Notes: generated by a model from the letters alone, not told the origin. Numbered from the stretch's first letter, positions 9,027 to 18,795 are shown. The stretch: DNA of 64,000 nt from Granulosicoccus sp045106855 (GCA_045106855.1 JBGCFI010000074.1:1-64000); one strand, 5' to 3'. Numbers and translations are program-made.

Positions 9027-9974
9027 TTACTCTTTGTCTGCTACAGGCGAATACGATGTGACCGCTGTGTTGCTAGTCATCAAATGGTGCGATGAAACAA
9101 GTTTGCACAACTCCGCAAGCGACGCATCCACGCTCTTGCCGCTGGTATCCAGGTGAATATCAGCCTGTTTATAACGAGATTCACGAGCCAGAAGAATCTC
9201 ACGTAATTGCGTCATTGCACGTGGATTTCCCGCCATAGGTCTTAGATCTCCCTGCGCACGTACGCGTTCCATGTGCTCGCTGGGATCGGCTTTCAGCCAG
9301 ACCGTGTGGCAGTATCTCAGCAAATTGGCGAAGGTATTCGAATTTTCAACCAGTCCACCCGCTACCGCCAGCACCATGCGCTGGTGGTCAGCAATTATGC
9401 CTCTCAACGTTTCCGCTTCGAGTGTGCGATAACCCTCCTCTCCATATAAAGCGATGATTTCACCGAGAGGGATTCCAGCACTTCGTTCAATTTCTGCATT
9501 GAGCTCGATGAACGGAACATCATACGTTTCGGATAACAGGGCACCAAGCGTAGACTTGCCCGCGCCTCGCAAACCTATAAGGCATATGCGCTCGGCCTTG
9601 TTTTCGCGCATACCTTCAGGGTCAAGTACACGCATCACATGTGCACGAGTGGAAGCATCTGCCCGTCTATATTGTGAAATCATGTGGGTTACATCATCAG
9701 ACGTTGTATCGTCCTTGCCTACCAGGCTATCAATGGACAACTCAAGCGCAATGGCCAGACGTTGCAACAGGCCGATGGAAATGTTTCCCTCGCCACCCTC
9801 CAGCTGCACAAGATATCTCGTGGATACCCCTGAGCGTTCGGATAACTCGCGCCTCGAATAACGTTTCGCTTTACGAGCAGCCAGTACACGAGAACCCACT
9901 CGCGTGATTAACTCGCTGACAGATGACTCCATTGCCAGTGAATGCACGTCTGTACTATCTGCAGCGTTACGCAT
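9027..9974 (-). CDS. boxR: BoxR/BzdR-type regulator: HTH domain fused to shikimate-kinase-like domain
   Basis: About 315 residues from the ATG at 9974, which overlaps the thioesterase stop (ATGCGTAA). An N-terminal XRE helix-turn-helix (RRELSERSGVSTRYLVQLEG) is joined to a shikimate-kinase-like P-loop domain with Walker A GLRGAGKSTLGALLSE. This fusion is the hallmark of the BzdR/BoxR repressors, whose kinase-like domain senses benzoyl-CoA (family knowledge). It lies inside the box cluster it would control, directly upstream of the hydratase/dehydrogenase gene. A longer frame upstream is embedded in the thioesterase gene and is unlikely. Confidence 0.88.
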   Translation of the reverse strand: MRNAADSTDVHSLAMESSVSELITRVGSRVLAARKAKRYSRRELSERSGVSTRYLVQLEGGEGNISIGLLQRLAIALELSIDSLVGKDDTTSDDVTHMISQYRRADASTRAHVMRVLDPEGMRENKAERICLIGLRGAGKSTLGALLSETYDVPFIELNAEIERSAGIPLGEIIALYGEEGYRTLEAETLRGIIADHQRMVLAVAGGLVENSNTFANLLRYCHTVWLKADPSEHMERVRAQGDLRPMAGNPRAMTQLREILLARESRYKQADIHLDTSGKSVDASLAELCKLVSSHHLMTSNTAVTSYSPVADKE

Positions 9975-10476
9975 CAGTCGATGATTGATTATCGACGAGT
10001 GCTGACATATTGGCAGCGCCCCCGTCAGGTAATGCCAGATGGCTTTCGACAATGCGTCTGAGTTCCTGCGGCGGTACCTGTTTTTTGAACGTGTCTGCAA
10101 CAGTGAACACGTTAACCGAACGTGAAGAAAAGCAAATGTTGTTGTTCTGTTCGCCGTCAACCCGGAAAGTAATTGATGTCTTTCCCAGATGCACCGGCCA
10201 CACGTGGCAAATCAAGTCGTGGCGCGGCGTTACCGGGTGACGAAAATCCATTTCCAATCGCACAAATGGAGTTCCGACATTGCGGTCGACTTCCATCTGG
10301 AACCAGCCGTCCCCATCGAGTTGTTTTTCCCACCAGCCATTGATGGCATCTAGCGCAAACACGGGAAGTCTTCCGGTATAAACTATTCTCGCCGGATCAC
10401 AATCACCCCAGGTGACTCGTATATTGTGTTGGTGTGTAATACCTGGTCTGGATTCCAAGTCAATAGGTCTCCACAT
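9967..10476 (-). CDS. 4-hydroxybenzoyl-CoA thioesterase-like hotdog protein
   Basis: About 169 residues from the ATG at 10476; a GTG at 10494 is the alternative. The sequence VTWGDCDPARIVYTGRLPVF carries the Asp of 4-hydroxybenzoyl-CoA-thioesterase-type hotdog enzymes, and VRLEMDFRHPVTPRHDLI follows. It probably hydrolyses aromatic acyl-CoA or pathway intermediates, perhaps to relieve CoA trapping. Its start overlaps the end of boxA by 17 bp and its end overlaps boxR by 8 bp, so it is firmly part of the box operon. Exact substrate unknown. Confidence 0.8.
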   Translation of the reverse strand: MWRPIDLESRPGITHQHNIRVTWGDCDPARIVYTGRLPVFALDAINGWWEKQLDGDGWFQMEVDRNVGTPFVRLEMDFRHPVTPRHDLICHVWPVHLGKTSITFRVDGEQNNNICFSSRSVNVFTVADTFKKQVPPQELRRIVESHLALPDGGAANMSALVDNQSSTDA

Positions 10477-11662
10477 GGTAGCGACCACCGTCACGCATCA
10501 CATTGCGCAACTCCTGCCAGGGTTGGCCGATGGATTCTGCGATATGAGTGAACGCCTCTTCAACGCCTTGTTCCATCGATTTCAATCCACAGATGTAAAT
10601 GTAGGTATTAGGATCCTGAAGTAGACCGGCCACGATATCCGCTTCTGAGCGCATCCTGTCTTGCACGTATTCCTTAGCCTGCCCAGGTTGCCGGCTGAAA
10701 ACCAGATATTTTTGCAGAAGCTTGTCTGGCATCTTTTTAAGCGGACCAAAATATGGAAGACTCTCTGGCGTTCTCGCACCAAAGAACATCACCATACCGC
10801 CTTCCCGTGCGCCTACCGTGCGTTGTCGCGCCATGGTAAATGCTCTCATGGGAGCAGAACCAGTACCGGTGCAAATCATCAAAAGGCGCGCTTCCGGATC
10901 TGATGGCATCAGGAAAGTTGATCCGAACGGACCGGTCACATGCAACTTGTCGCCCTTGTTCAGATCACAGATATGATTAGAGCAAATCCCATTCTCTTCA
11001 CGTTTCACGGTTAACGAGACATTGTGATAACCGGGCCGCTCACCATCGCGCGGACTGGAAACAGAGTACAACCGTGGCAGGTGAGGCTTACCTTCGGCAT
11101 CAGTACCCGGCGCGATAACTCCTAGAGACTGACCTTCGAGTACAGGAAACGGACTCCCCTTGAAGTCGAGAATAATATGTCGCACATCTGTATCCGCACC
11201 ATCTTCTGTCAACCGATAGTTGCCTTGAACCTCTGCCTCCACAGCATGACTCAGATTGTAAAGATTGATGGTGGGATTGGATGCAGAGACAGGAGCACAA
11301 GCTTTACCGCCAGCACCTTTATGAGCTTCAGCGAGCAAAACGGCAATGGGATCGACATCATTGTCATCCTGCTGATCGGCGTCACTGGCTTCGCCGGGCA
11401 GAGTGATCTCACCTTGCTCCGGTAGTTCATCCCACTCGTACTGCTCATCCAGAGAGTATGGGCTGTCGACAACACGCCATTCATCTATTGAACCCGTCGG
11501 ACACACGGGAATGCAGTCCAGGCAATTGTTGCATTTGGACGCATCAACAACGACATTGTCGTCATTATGCTCGATGGCTTGTACAGGACAAGTCATTTCG
11601 CAGGTGTAGCAACGGATACAGATTTCCGGATCGATCAAATGCTGTTTAAGCGGATGATTCAT
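10460..11662 (-). CDS. boxA: benzoyl-CoA 2,3-epoxidase, reductase subunit BoxA
   Basis: A 400-residue flavoprotein that passes electrons from NADPH to the BoxB oxygenase. The N-terminus carries two ferredoxin-type Cys clusters (CIRCYTCEMTCP and CNNCLDCIPVCP) for two 4Fe-4S centres. After a linker, a ferredoxin-NADP reductase domain follows, with RLYSVSSPRDGE for flavin binding, a CTGTGSAPMRAF nucleotide motif, and the C-terminal ending GGRYHVETY. It is cytoplasmic. It follows boxB by 24 bp. Domain order and length match known BoxA. Confidence 0.93.
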   Translation of the reverse strand: MNHPLKQHLIDPEICIRCYTCEMTCPVQAIEHNDDNVVVDASKCNNCLDCIPVCPTGSIDEWRVVDSPYSLDEQYEWDELPEQGEITLPGEASDADQQDDNDVDPIAVLLAEAHKGAGGKACAPVSASNPTINLYNLSHAVEAEVQGNYRLTEDGADTDVRHIILDFKGSPFPVLEGQSLGVIAPGTDAEGKPHLPRLYSVSSPRDGERPGYHNVSLTVKREENGICSNHICDLNKGDKLHVTGPFGSTFLMPSDPEARLLMICTGTGSAPMRAFTMARQRTVGAREGGMVMFFGARTPESLPYFGPLKKMPDKLLQKYLVFSRQPGQAKEYVQDRMRSEADIVAGLLQDPNTYIYICGLKSMEQGVEEAFTHIAESIGQPWQELRNVMRDGGRYHVETY

Positions 11663-11686
11663 ATCAACTAGCTCTGGTAATCCACG

Positions 11687-13138
11687 TTACGCCATGTGCA
11701 ACTTGACGTATTCAAAATCGCCAGGCTTGTTGTCAATACCGATCTTCGGCGGTGCAATCCAGCTGGCATATTCACCTGCCGCATAGTTTGGTTTCATCAA
11801 CGATTGGATAAACGTTCCATCGTCTAGTGAAGGCAACCAGTTGCTGTGATTGCTTTCCCAATCAGCTTCAGAAATGATGTTGCCGGCAGGATCTGCCTTT
11901 ATTGCTGCGAACACGCCTATCTGGCGATGAAACGCTTCATGCGGCAGTTTTAGTTGAAAATCGATACCTGCCTTCTTGATGGCTTTGTTCCATCGCCCAA
12001 CGCCACCCGCCGCGTCACGCACATAGTCGTCACGTAACCGCATATTGATAGCAGTCAGCGCGGGAGCATCCTGTTCAACAATTTTTCCATCGACAATACT
12101 ACTGACTTTGTAGGTATCGTTTTGCAAACGATGATCATCCTCGATGCGATGCTCCATGTACCGCCCCTTGATGCCGGCATTGAAAGCATTCGCGGCATTG
12201 GTAGATACTTCTTGTCCAAACAGATCAAGGGACAACGTATAGTGAAGGTTAAGCTTCTTTTGAATGGTCGGTAAATCAATAACACCGAGATCGCGTACGT
12301 TTCCGATATCGTCTGGATCGGAAATACCTGCCTTATTCATCGCATCACATGTTGCCTGGATAGTGCGACCAACGCCAGTCTCGCCAACAAACATATGATG
12401 CGCTTCTTCGGTAAGCATGAAACGGCAGGTTCTGCTTAGTGGATCAAAACCTGACTGAGCGAGTGATTCCAGCTGCATCTTTCCATCACGGTCTGTAAAG
12501 TAAGTAAACATGAAGAATGACAGCCAGTCCGGTGTTTCTTCGTTGAAAGCACCCAGCATTCGCGGTGCTTCGTCGGAGCCAGAAGAACGGCGCAGCAGAT
12601 CATCAGCCTCTTCTCTTCCATCCTTTCCGAAATACTTTTGCAGCAGATAGACCATCGCCCATAAATGGCGGCCTTCCTCGACATTAACCTGAAACAGGTT
12701 ACGCAAGTCATAGAGTGACGGAGCAGTGAGCCCCAGGAAGCGCTGTTGCTCGACCGAGCCGGGTTCCGTGTCTCCCTGTATAACGATCAGCCGCTTGACC
12801 ATGTTGCGGTACTCGCCTGGCACTTCCTGCCAGGCTGGCTTACCCTGATGTTCACCGCAGGGAATCAATCTATCCTGTACCTGTGGCGCAAGCAATACAC
12901 CCCAGCGATACTCCGGCATTTTTACATAATCAAACTTGGCCCAGCCCTTTGGATCGACACTGACCGCTGTGCGCAGGTACACCATCGACTCCTGGAAATT
13001 CTGTGGAATCAGTTTGTTCCACCAGTTAATGTATCCCGGATGCCACTTCTCCAGTGCTTTGAGAACTTTTCGGTCCTGGCCCAGGCCGACATTATTGGGA
13101 ATACGTGTGTCGTAACTGACGTCTAGGGTATCGGCCAT
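11687..13138 (-). CDS. boxB: benzoyl-CoA 2,3-epoxidase, oxygenase subunit BoxB
   Basis: A 483-residue di-iron oxygenase that epoxidises benzoyl-CoA to 2,3-epoxybenzoyl-CoA. Recognition rests on overall similarity to BoxB: the N-terminal IPNNVGLGQDRKVLKALEKW, the ligand-bearing helices VNVEEGRHLWAMVYLL and LTEEAHHMFVGETGVGRT, and a normal length. The glutamates and histidines in those helices fit ferritin-like di-iron sites. It lies between boxC (42 bp upstream) and boxA, the standard order. The call is firm. Confidence 0.95.
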   Translation of the reverse strand: MADTLDVSYDTRIPNNVGLGQDRKVLKALEKWHPGYINWWNKLIPQNFQESMVYLRTAVSVDPKGWAKFDYVKMPEYRWGVLLAPQVQDRLIPCGEHQGKPAWQEVPGEYRNMVKRLIVIQGDTEPGSVEQQRFLGLTAPSLYDLRNLFQVNVEEGRHLWAMVYLLQKYFGKDGREEADDLLRRSSGSDEAPRMLGAFNEETPDWLSFFMFTYFTDRDGKMQLESLAQSGFDPLSRTCRFMLTEEAHHMFVGETGVGRTIQATCDAMNKAGISDPDDIGNVRDLGVIDLPTIQKKLNLHYTLSLDLFGQEVSTNAANAFNAGIKGRYMEHRIEDDHRLQNDTYKVSSIVDGKIVEQDAPALTAINMRLRDDYVRDAAGGVGRWNKAIKKAGIDFQLKLPHEAFHRQIGVFAAIKADPAGNIISEADWESNHSNWLPSLDDGTFIQSLMKPNYAAGEYASWIAPPKIGIDNKPGDFEYVKLHMA

Positions 13139-13180
13139 GGTTATCTCCGTAGTAAGTTTAGATTCGGCTGGATTTTCAGG

Positions 13181-14839
13181 CTATACGCGTTCAAGATCAA
13201 ACTCTCCGCGCACACCCGTTCCATATCGTTGTAGCGCACCATTTTCTCCTACGGCATTGGGCCGAATAAAGATCCAGTTCTGCCACGCAGTTAACCGTCC
13301 GAAGATGCGTGTCTCCATGGTTTCGGGTCCGGCAAAACGCAGGTTTGCTTCCATGCCAGTCATGGCATCCGGGCTGAAAGAGGCACGCTCTTCGACAAAT
13401 ATACGAACCTCGTCATCCCAGTCTATGTCGTCGAGAATTATGGTAACCAACCCCATATCGTAAGCAGTTTGTGCATCAAGCCCATTGCCAATCTGCGCTC
13501 TCGCCGTCTCGACGAGTTCGGGTTCACCAATAAAACGGGTTTGCAAACGAGTCAGCGAGTTGCCCATTGGATAAGGGCCGAAGTTGGCTTCGTTGAGGCG
13601 AATAGTCGCCAGAGGCCTGTCATCGTCTTCGAATTCACCATCCATCATGTAGGTACGGTCCACACTGAACAGTATCTCGGCTAGTACACCTGTAAAACAG
13701 GATCCGTGTTCAATGAAAGCGACCAGAGAACGTGAGGTGACGTCGAGCCGCTTGAGTGTGCGTTTCCAATACTGTCGGACTTCGTTGGCTAACCAATGAT
13801 CGGAATGGTTGGCCAGCAACGCTTCATGAGCCGCGAATAGTTCTGGATCGCCTTCGGTACGAAAAACCCATAGTCCAATCTCTATTTCGTTAATACGCAT
13901 GTGAAGGATGGCGTCTTCAAATTCGCGACATAACTTCAACATATAAGCCTGATCACCCTGAGCCTGGAAAGCATCCATATCGTTCAGAGCAGATTCATCA
14001 GGCCCTTTGATCGTAAAGATAGCCTTACGACCGGTGCGATCAATTTCAATGTCTAGCAATGACCACGACACGCGATTATCTGCGAGGGTACGCTCAAGCG
14101 GGTAAAACGTAATACCTGATTTCACATCTACTTTTCCGGACTTGCCAGCGAACTCATGCGCTCGCTCCAAAACAGTCTGGGCAAATATAGAGTTCGGGAT
14201 TAGTTCATCGACCAGTCCCCACTCCTTTGCACGTTGCCCTTTAACGCCTTCTTCAATTGAACAGAAAATATCAGCAAGATCACGACGCACCTTGCGCTTG
14301 TCGGTTATTCTGGTTAGTCCACCGGTACCGGGCAATACAGCTAGCAACGGAACTTCCGGAAGACCGACAGCCGAGGTGCTGTCATCAGTAAGCATGATGT
14401 GATTACAGGCGAGTGCCAGTTCGTACCCACCACCAGCGCAAGCTCCCTTTACGGCTGCTATGTATTGTTGTCCACTATCCTGCTCAGCCGCTTCGAAAGC
14501 GTTGCGCGTCTCGTTAGTAAACTTACAGAAATTAACCTTGTGGCTATGGGCGGCGCCACCAAGCATGCGAATGTTGGCACCGGCGCAGAAAACATTGTCC
14601 TTCCCGGATTGGACTACGACAACCTTTACCTCCGGGTGTTCGAAACGCATGCGCTGAACTACATCGTTCAGTTCGATATCCACCCCGAGATCGTACGAAT
14701 TAAGTTTGAGTTCGTAGCCGTCGAACAGCCCGCCATTCTCATCCACATCCATGCTTAACGTTGCCACCGGACCGTCGTACTCGACTTTCCAATGGCGGTA
14801 GCTGGCCGGATCTACGCGAAAGTCAATAAGTGCAGACAT
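13181..14839 (-). CDS. boxC: 2,3-epoxybenzoyl-CoA dihydrolase BoxC
   Basis: About 552 residues from the ATG at 14839, chosen because AAGGGG lies 6 nt upstream; an earlier GTG is weaker. BoxC opens the ring of 2,3-epoxybenzoyl-CoA, releasing formate and 3,4-dehydroadipyl-CoA semialdehyde. It is an extended crotonase-fold protein: DNVFCAGANIRMLGGAAH and AVKGACAGGGYELALACNH form the oxyanion-hole region in the first 200 residues. It is the first gene after an AT-rich promoter-like region and therefore probably heads the boxCBA-thioesterase-boxR-hydratase operon. The semialdehyde dehydrogenase BoxD that normally follows is not in the window. Confidence 0.93.
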   Translation of the reverse strand: MSALIDFRVDPASYRHWKVEYDGPVATLSMDVDENGGLFDGYELKLNSYDLGVDIELNDVVQRMRFEHPEVKVVVVQSGKDNVFCAGANIRMLGGAAHSHKVNFCKFTNETRNAFEAAEQDSGQQYIAAVKGACAGGGYELALACNHIMLTDDSTSAVGLPEVPLLAVLPGTGGLTRITDKRKVRRDLADIFCSIEEGVKGQRAKEWGLVDELIPNSIFAQTVLERAHEFAGKSGKVDVKSGITFYPLERTLADNRVSWSLLDIEIDRTGRKAIFTIKGPDESALNDMDAFQAQGDQAYMLKLCREFEDAILHMRINEIEIGLWVFRTEGDPELFAAHEALLANHSDHWLANEVRQYWKRTLKRLDVTSRSLVAFIEHGSCFTGVLAEILFSVDRTYMMDGEFEDDDRPLATIRLNEANFGPYPMGNSLTRLQTRFIGEPELVETARAQIGNGLDAQTAYDMGLVTIILDDIDWDDEVRIFVEERASFSPDAMTGMEANLRFAGPETMETRIFGRLTAWQNWIFIRPNAVGENGALQRYGTGVRGEFDLERV

Positions 14840-14984
14840 ATGATCCCCTTCATTCACAACGTGGCAACAGGATACGCTGAGCTTCGCAATTAGTAAATAC
14901 GTTTATTGCATAATAAAGCTAATATTATTTACTTTTAAATCATATATTTAAATTATATATAGTTTTTTTTAATATATTTTAGCA
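14840..14984 (-). promoter_or_regulatory. AT-rich boxC promoter region with inverted repeat
   Basis: The 145 bp before boxC are strikingly AT-rich in their distal half. At 14902-14917 an inverted repeat TTTATT-GCAT-AATAAA (6-bp perfect arms) sits about 63 bp before the boxC start. Because boxR is in the same cluster, this is a reasonable candidate operator, but the BoxR site of this organism is not known to me, so it is inference. No unambiguous -35/-10 pair can be assigned. Confidence 0.4.
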
Positions 14985-15428
14985 TTATATCGCTAAATTT
15001 ATCTCCTGCTCCAATGTATCGATTCTGTTCAGCACGACCTGTACATCAAGCTCCATGATCGTTACCGCTGATTCAGACGGAATGAGGCCGCGAGCCAGCC
15101 CAACCAGACGCCTTGCAGCCTTCAGACGACCCATCCGAACCTTCAACCGGCCGTTAGCCAACTGGATAATGCCTTGTACAAATCGTTTTTCAATCGACTT
15201 ATCCGGCAAAATCATCCACACCGCTTCCAGCACTTCATGCGCCTCCCAATAGTAGCCCTGATCGAGATAAAGCAACCCGGCCCGAAAGGCGTCACATCGC
15301 GCCAACTGATCGACATCATGCCCCACCACCGCTGTGGCTCTCAGTGCGTCGAAAGCATCATCCGCATGCCGCTTGTTCTGTCCGGGGACATGCGCATGCT
15401 CTGGCATGTTCACAGGAACAAGTGACAT
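14985..15428 (-). CDS. DUF309-family protein
   Basis: A 147-residue helical protein of the DUF309 type, recognised by FRAGLLYLDQGYYWEAHEVL followed by EAVW and FVQGIIQLANGRLK. The biochemical function of the family is not established. The start codon overlaps the stop of the upstream alpha/beta hydrolase (TAATG), so the pair is translationally coupled. It lies directly upstream of the boxC promoter region, suggesting but not proving a link to aromatic degradation. Confidence 0.75.
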   Translation of the reverse strand: MSLVPVNMPEHAHVPGQNKRHADDAFDALRATAVVGHDVDQLARCDAFRAGLLYLDQGYYWEAHEVLEAVWMILPDKSIEKRFVQGIIQLANGRLKVRMGRLKAARRLVGLARGLIPSESAVTIMELDVQVVLNRIDTLEQEINLAI

Positions 15429-16246
15429 TAGTGATTCACGGGCAAGGTGTAATCAGGGATCGATTGCGCGCAGAACGTTGCAATTGCATCAACTACCTCC
15501 TTGCCATGCTCCAGGTGTGGCGCATGCCGACACCCATCAAGGATTAACGTAGAAACTGAAGCATGAGTAACCCGATGCGCAACTACGTTTATCTGCGCTA
15601 AAGTGCCATAGGGATCTTCTCGCCCCTGAATGCTCAGCACCGGCACACGGATGTCATCAAGCACTGATTCAACATTCCATGATTGGAAATCCGGGTGCAG
15701 CCAGGCGCCGTTCCAACCAAGAAATGCATTGTCTGGATTGCGGTGATATTTACCCATCCGCTCACGCAGACCACCCTCCATGAATGCCTCATACGCTTTG
15801 GCAATTTCAGACAATCCCTCGGCCTCAGTGAAAAAATGAGGTGCAATGAGCACAACACCTTCAATGTATGGGTTAACAATACTACCGACATGTATAGCTG
15901 CAATGGTTGCACCATCACTGTGACCGATGAGAATGGCGCGTTCTACACCAATGGTTTCAAGGACTTGTGGGAGAACATCCACCGCTTCGAGTGTCATGTA
16001 ATCCAGCGGACGCGGCAACTCTATCGGGTCGGACTGTCCGTAACCGGCCCGAGAATAAACAAAGACGCCAAATCCCGTCGCCTCGACAAGCGCTGTCGGC
16101 ACATTGCGCCAAAGCTGCGTACAACCAAGACCCTCGTGCAAAAGCACAAGTGTCGGAGCCTTATCTGGAGGTGGACCAAAACAGGCATACTCCAGCGTTT
16201 TGCCAGCGGCTAGCAGCGTGCCTGCTGTTACCCAAGGTGCACACAT
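15428..16246 (-). CDS. alpha/beta-fold hydrolase
   Basis: A 272-residue alpha/beta hydrolase. The nucleophile elbow is GHSDGA (Ser), the oxyanion region is LLHEGLGCTQLW, the acid is probably Asp in IQGREDPYG, and the catalytic His is in DGCRHAPHLEHG. The ATG at 16246 has AAAGGTGG upstream. Being in the benzoate cluster, it may hydrolyse a pathway ester, lactone or thioester (possibly the lactone form of the BoxC product), but this is inference. Similar hydrolases are common and the substrate cannot be deduced. Confidence 0.8.
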   Translation of the reverse strand: MCAPWVTAGTLLAAGKTLEYACFGPPPDKAPTLVLLHEGLGCTQLWRNVPTALVEATGFGVFVYSRAGYGQSDPIELPRPLDYMTLEAVDVLPQVLETIGVERAILIGHSDGATIAAIHVGSIVNPYIEGVVLIAPHFFTEAEGLSEIAKAYEAFMEGGLRERMGKYHRNPDNAFLGWNGAWLHPDFQSWNVESVLDDIRVPVLSIQGREDPYGTLAQINVVAHRVTHASVSTLILDGCRHAPHLEHGKEVVDAIATFCAQSIPDYTLPVNH

Positions 16247-16452
16247 AATTGACCCACCTTTTCATTAAACAAATTTACTGTTGTGCTGCTCAATCGGCTT
16301 TTTTCACTGTTCTCTAAAGGTATTCGTTGCTCAGATGCTTGTCGAATGCCTTTTAATAAACCCACTAAGTGCGGATAGAAAAAACACGTATTGATGGTTG
16401 CTCCACCATCAGCATACCCAAACCGCATCAATCGTCATATAGCTGCAATGGA

Positions 16453-17988
16453 TCAAGACGTCTCGCGCAACCGAAACCGCTGTATCTTGCCAGTGGCAGT
16501 CTTGGGAAGCTCATCGACAACATTGATCCAACGAGGATACTTCCATTTGCCGATCCGCTCCTTGACGAAATCTTTAAGCTCATCCAGTCCTTCTGTGTCA
16601 CCCCCTTCTTTAAGCACAACGAAAGCCTGAGGCTTTTCCAGATCGTCTGCGTCTCTTCGAGCTACAACTGCTGCCTCCAGAACATCAGCGTGAGTCATCA
16701 ACGCCTGCTCTATTTCGAAGGGGCTAACCCAAATACCCGATACCTTGAACATGTCGTCGGTACGTCCGCAATAGATCAGTCGTGCACCTTTGCCCATCTC
16801 ATACTTATCACCCGTGCGTGTCCATTCACCCTCAAAGGTTGCGCGCGATTTTGTACGCTGATTCCAATAATCAGCCGCTGCAGAATCGCCGCGTACGAGC
16901 AATTCTCCAATAGCACCCTCGTCCACATCGGCACCATTTTCATCAACCAGGCGAACTTCATAACCGGGCACAGCAATGCCTGATGTGCCATATTCAATAT
17001 CGTCCGGACGGTTAGACAGGAAGATATGCAACATCTCGGTTGACCCGACGCCATCCATGATGTCGATGTCCCAGATGCCTTTCCACTTGCGCCCAATTTC
17101 TGCGGGCAGAGCTTCACCGGCAGAAATGCACAGACGTAGCGGTGCCTGCGGAGACGTTCCCTGCACCTCCCAACTATGAATAAGAGCTGCATACAAGGTT
17201 GGCACGCCACAAAAAATAGTCGGCTTGTACTGTTCCAGGATTGTTGATACAGAGTCCGGTGTCGGTCGCGCTTTGTAGAGCAACGCCGTCGCACCCACCG
17301 ACAGAGGGAAGCTCATGCCATTACCCAGTCCGTAAGCAAAGAACAACTTGGCTGCAGAAAATACCGTGTCGCTCTCTTGAATACCCAACACTTGAGTTCC
17401 GTAGGTATCACAGGTTACGCGTAAGGCGTCGTGAACGTGTCGCACACCTTTCGGCGTCCCTGTTGAACCCGAAGAATAAAGCCAGAAAGCAATCTCATCA
17501 CCGGCACAAACAATAGCCTGTTGCGCCTCGACACCCTTCATGAAATCAGCCCAGCTCGTCGTACCCTCAGGTGCATCTCCACCTATGACGACGATGTGTC
17601 GAAGCTGCGAAGAATCCCGTGCGGCAGGAAGAACCACCTCAAGCAATTCAACAGACACAAAAGCGATAGATGCACGACTATCTTCCAGGATTGCCTTATA
17701 GACATCGGTCGATAACAAGGTGTTCAGCGCCACCGGCAGCACACCGGATTTAAGTGAACCCCAGAAAATACACGGAAACTCGATTTGATCGAGTACGAAC
17801 ATAGCTGCGCGTTCTTCGCGTCGAATACCTGCCCTTGTCAATGCGGATGCGACCTTGCCACTTTGATTTGCCAATGATTCAAAGCTAAGTTCACGACCCT
17901 CAGGCCAGGCTTCACGAAATGCTGTCTTCTCAGCACGTCCCTCATTTACATGCCGATCGACGAACCAGTTTGCTGCATTGCCGTTCAT
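16453..17988 (-). CDS. benzoate-CoA ligase family protein
   Basis: A 511-residue AMP-forming acyl-CoA synthetase of the benzoate-CoA ligase type; it would activate benzoate (or a close analogue) with ATP and CoA. The P-loop-like motif is WLYSSGSTGTPKGVRHVHD, the A5 motif is DGVGSTEMLHIFLSN, the TGDKYE motif follows, and the C-terminal KTATGKIQRFRLRE contains the catalytic Lys. The start has AGGAGA upstream. It is the entry enzyme for the box genes downstream on the same strand. Bcl/BadA naming is likely, but substrate range is unproven. Confidence 0.9.
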   Translation of the reverse strand: MNGNAANWFVDRHVNEGRAEKTAFREAWPEGRELSFESLANQSGKVASALTRAGIRREERAAMFVLDQIEFPCIFWGSLKSGVLPVALNTLLSTDVYKAILEDSRASIAFVSVELLEVVLPAARDSSQLRHIVVIGGDAPEGTTSWADFMKGVEAQQAIVCAGDEIAFWLYSSGSTGTPKGVRHVHDALRVTCDTYGTQVLGIQESDTVFSAAKLFFAYGLGNGMSFPLSVGATALLYKARPTPDSVSTILEQYKPTIFCGVPTLYAALIHSWEVQGTSPQAPLRLCISAGEALPAEIGRKWKGIWDIDIMDGVGSTEMLHIFLSNRPDDIEYGTSGIAVPGYEVRLVDENGADVDEGAIGELLVRGDSAAADYWNQRTKSRATFEGEWTRTGDKYEMGKGARLIYCGRTDDMFKVSGIWVSPFEIEQALMTHADVLEAAVVARRDADDLEKPQAFVVLKEGGDTEGLDELKDFVKERIGKWKYPRWINVVDELPKTATGKIQRFRLRETS

Positions 17989-18030
17989 ACAATCTCCTTT
18001 TTAGCGTTGATCGTTTGATATTTCGCCGCT

Positions 18031-18795
18031 TTATCGAGGTGGCAAGCGTACTGCGCCATCGAGTCGAATGACGGTACCGTTGATGTACGAATTACGCACG
18101 ATATCAGCGGCAAGACAGGCGAATTCCCGAGCCTCACCCAGCCGCGGCGGAAACGGTATGTTTTTAGTAATTTCAGCCACCGTCTTTTCGGGAAGACTCT
18201 CCATCATTGGGGTTTCGAACAAACCCGGAGCTATCGCCACCACCCGGATTCCATGCTGTGCAAATTCGCGCGCAGCGGGCAGACACAAAGATGCAATAGC
18301 TCCTTTGGAGGCAGCGTAAGCTGCCTGACCTAATTGTCCGTCTTCGTAAGCTGCTGAGGCGGTATTGATGATCACACCCCGCTCTCCGTTTTCCAGCGCT
18401 GGCAGATCGGTCATAGCCTGTGCTGCATAACTCATCAGGTTGTAGGTACCAAACAAATTGACCTCGATAACCTTCTGAAACAGGACAATCGACACCTTGC
18501 CTTCGCGCCCGACGATGCGCGCAGCCAGACCGATACCGGCACAACTCACCACAATCCGGGGAGCCTGGCCAAAGCGTGCCATGGCGGAGGTGACCCCACA
18601 GGCAACACTCTCAGAATCTGTCACATCACACTGTTGCGCATAACCGCCGATGTCAGCAGCAACCTTTGCCGCACGCTCACCATCAATATCCAGTATTGCA
18701 ACGTCTGCTCCCAGCTCTGCCAGGTAACGCGCTGTCGCCTCACCTAACCCACTGCCACCGCCACTAACCAGAGCAACCTGACCATCGATGTCCAT
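18031..18795 (-). CDS. short-chain dehydrogenase, 3-hydroxyacyl-CoA dehydrogenase type
   Basis: A 254-residue SDR with the cofactor motif SGGGSGLGEATARYLAELGA, an Asp after the second strand (ILDID) favouring NAD, the IINTASAAYEDGQLGQAAYAASK block carrying catalytic Ser, Tyr and Lys, and the APGLFETPM segment. It resembles type II 3-hydroxyacyl-CoA dehydrogenases (HSD17B10-like). It sits between the TRAP genes and the benzoate ligase on the same strand, so a beta-oxidation step in aromatic catabolism is plausible. Other alcohols could be the substrate. Confidence 0.8.
   Translation of the reverse strand: MDIDGQVALVSGGGSGLGEATARYLAELGADVAILDIDGERAAKVAADIGGYAQQCDVTDSESVACGVTSAMARFGQAPRIVVSCAGIGLAARIVGREGKVSIVLFQKVIEVNLFGTYNLMSYAAQAMTDLPALENGERGVIINTASAAYEDGQLGQAAYAASKGAIASLCLPAAREFAQHGIRVVAIAPGLFETPMMESLPEKTVAEITKNIPFPPRLGEAREFACLAADIVRNSYINGTVIRLDGAVRLPPR

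Noticed and set aside
16228..16431. 67-codon minus-strand frame before the alpha/beta hydrolase
   Set aside because: It overlaps the hydrolase start, has no recognisable domain, and the region looks like an ordinary leader.
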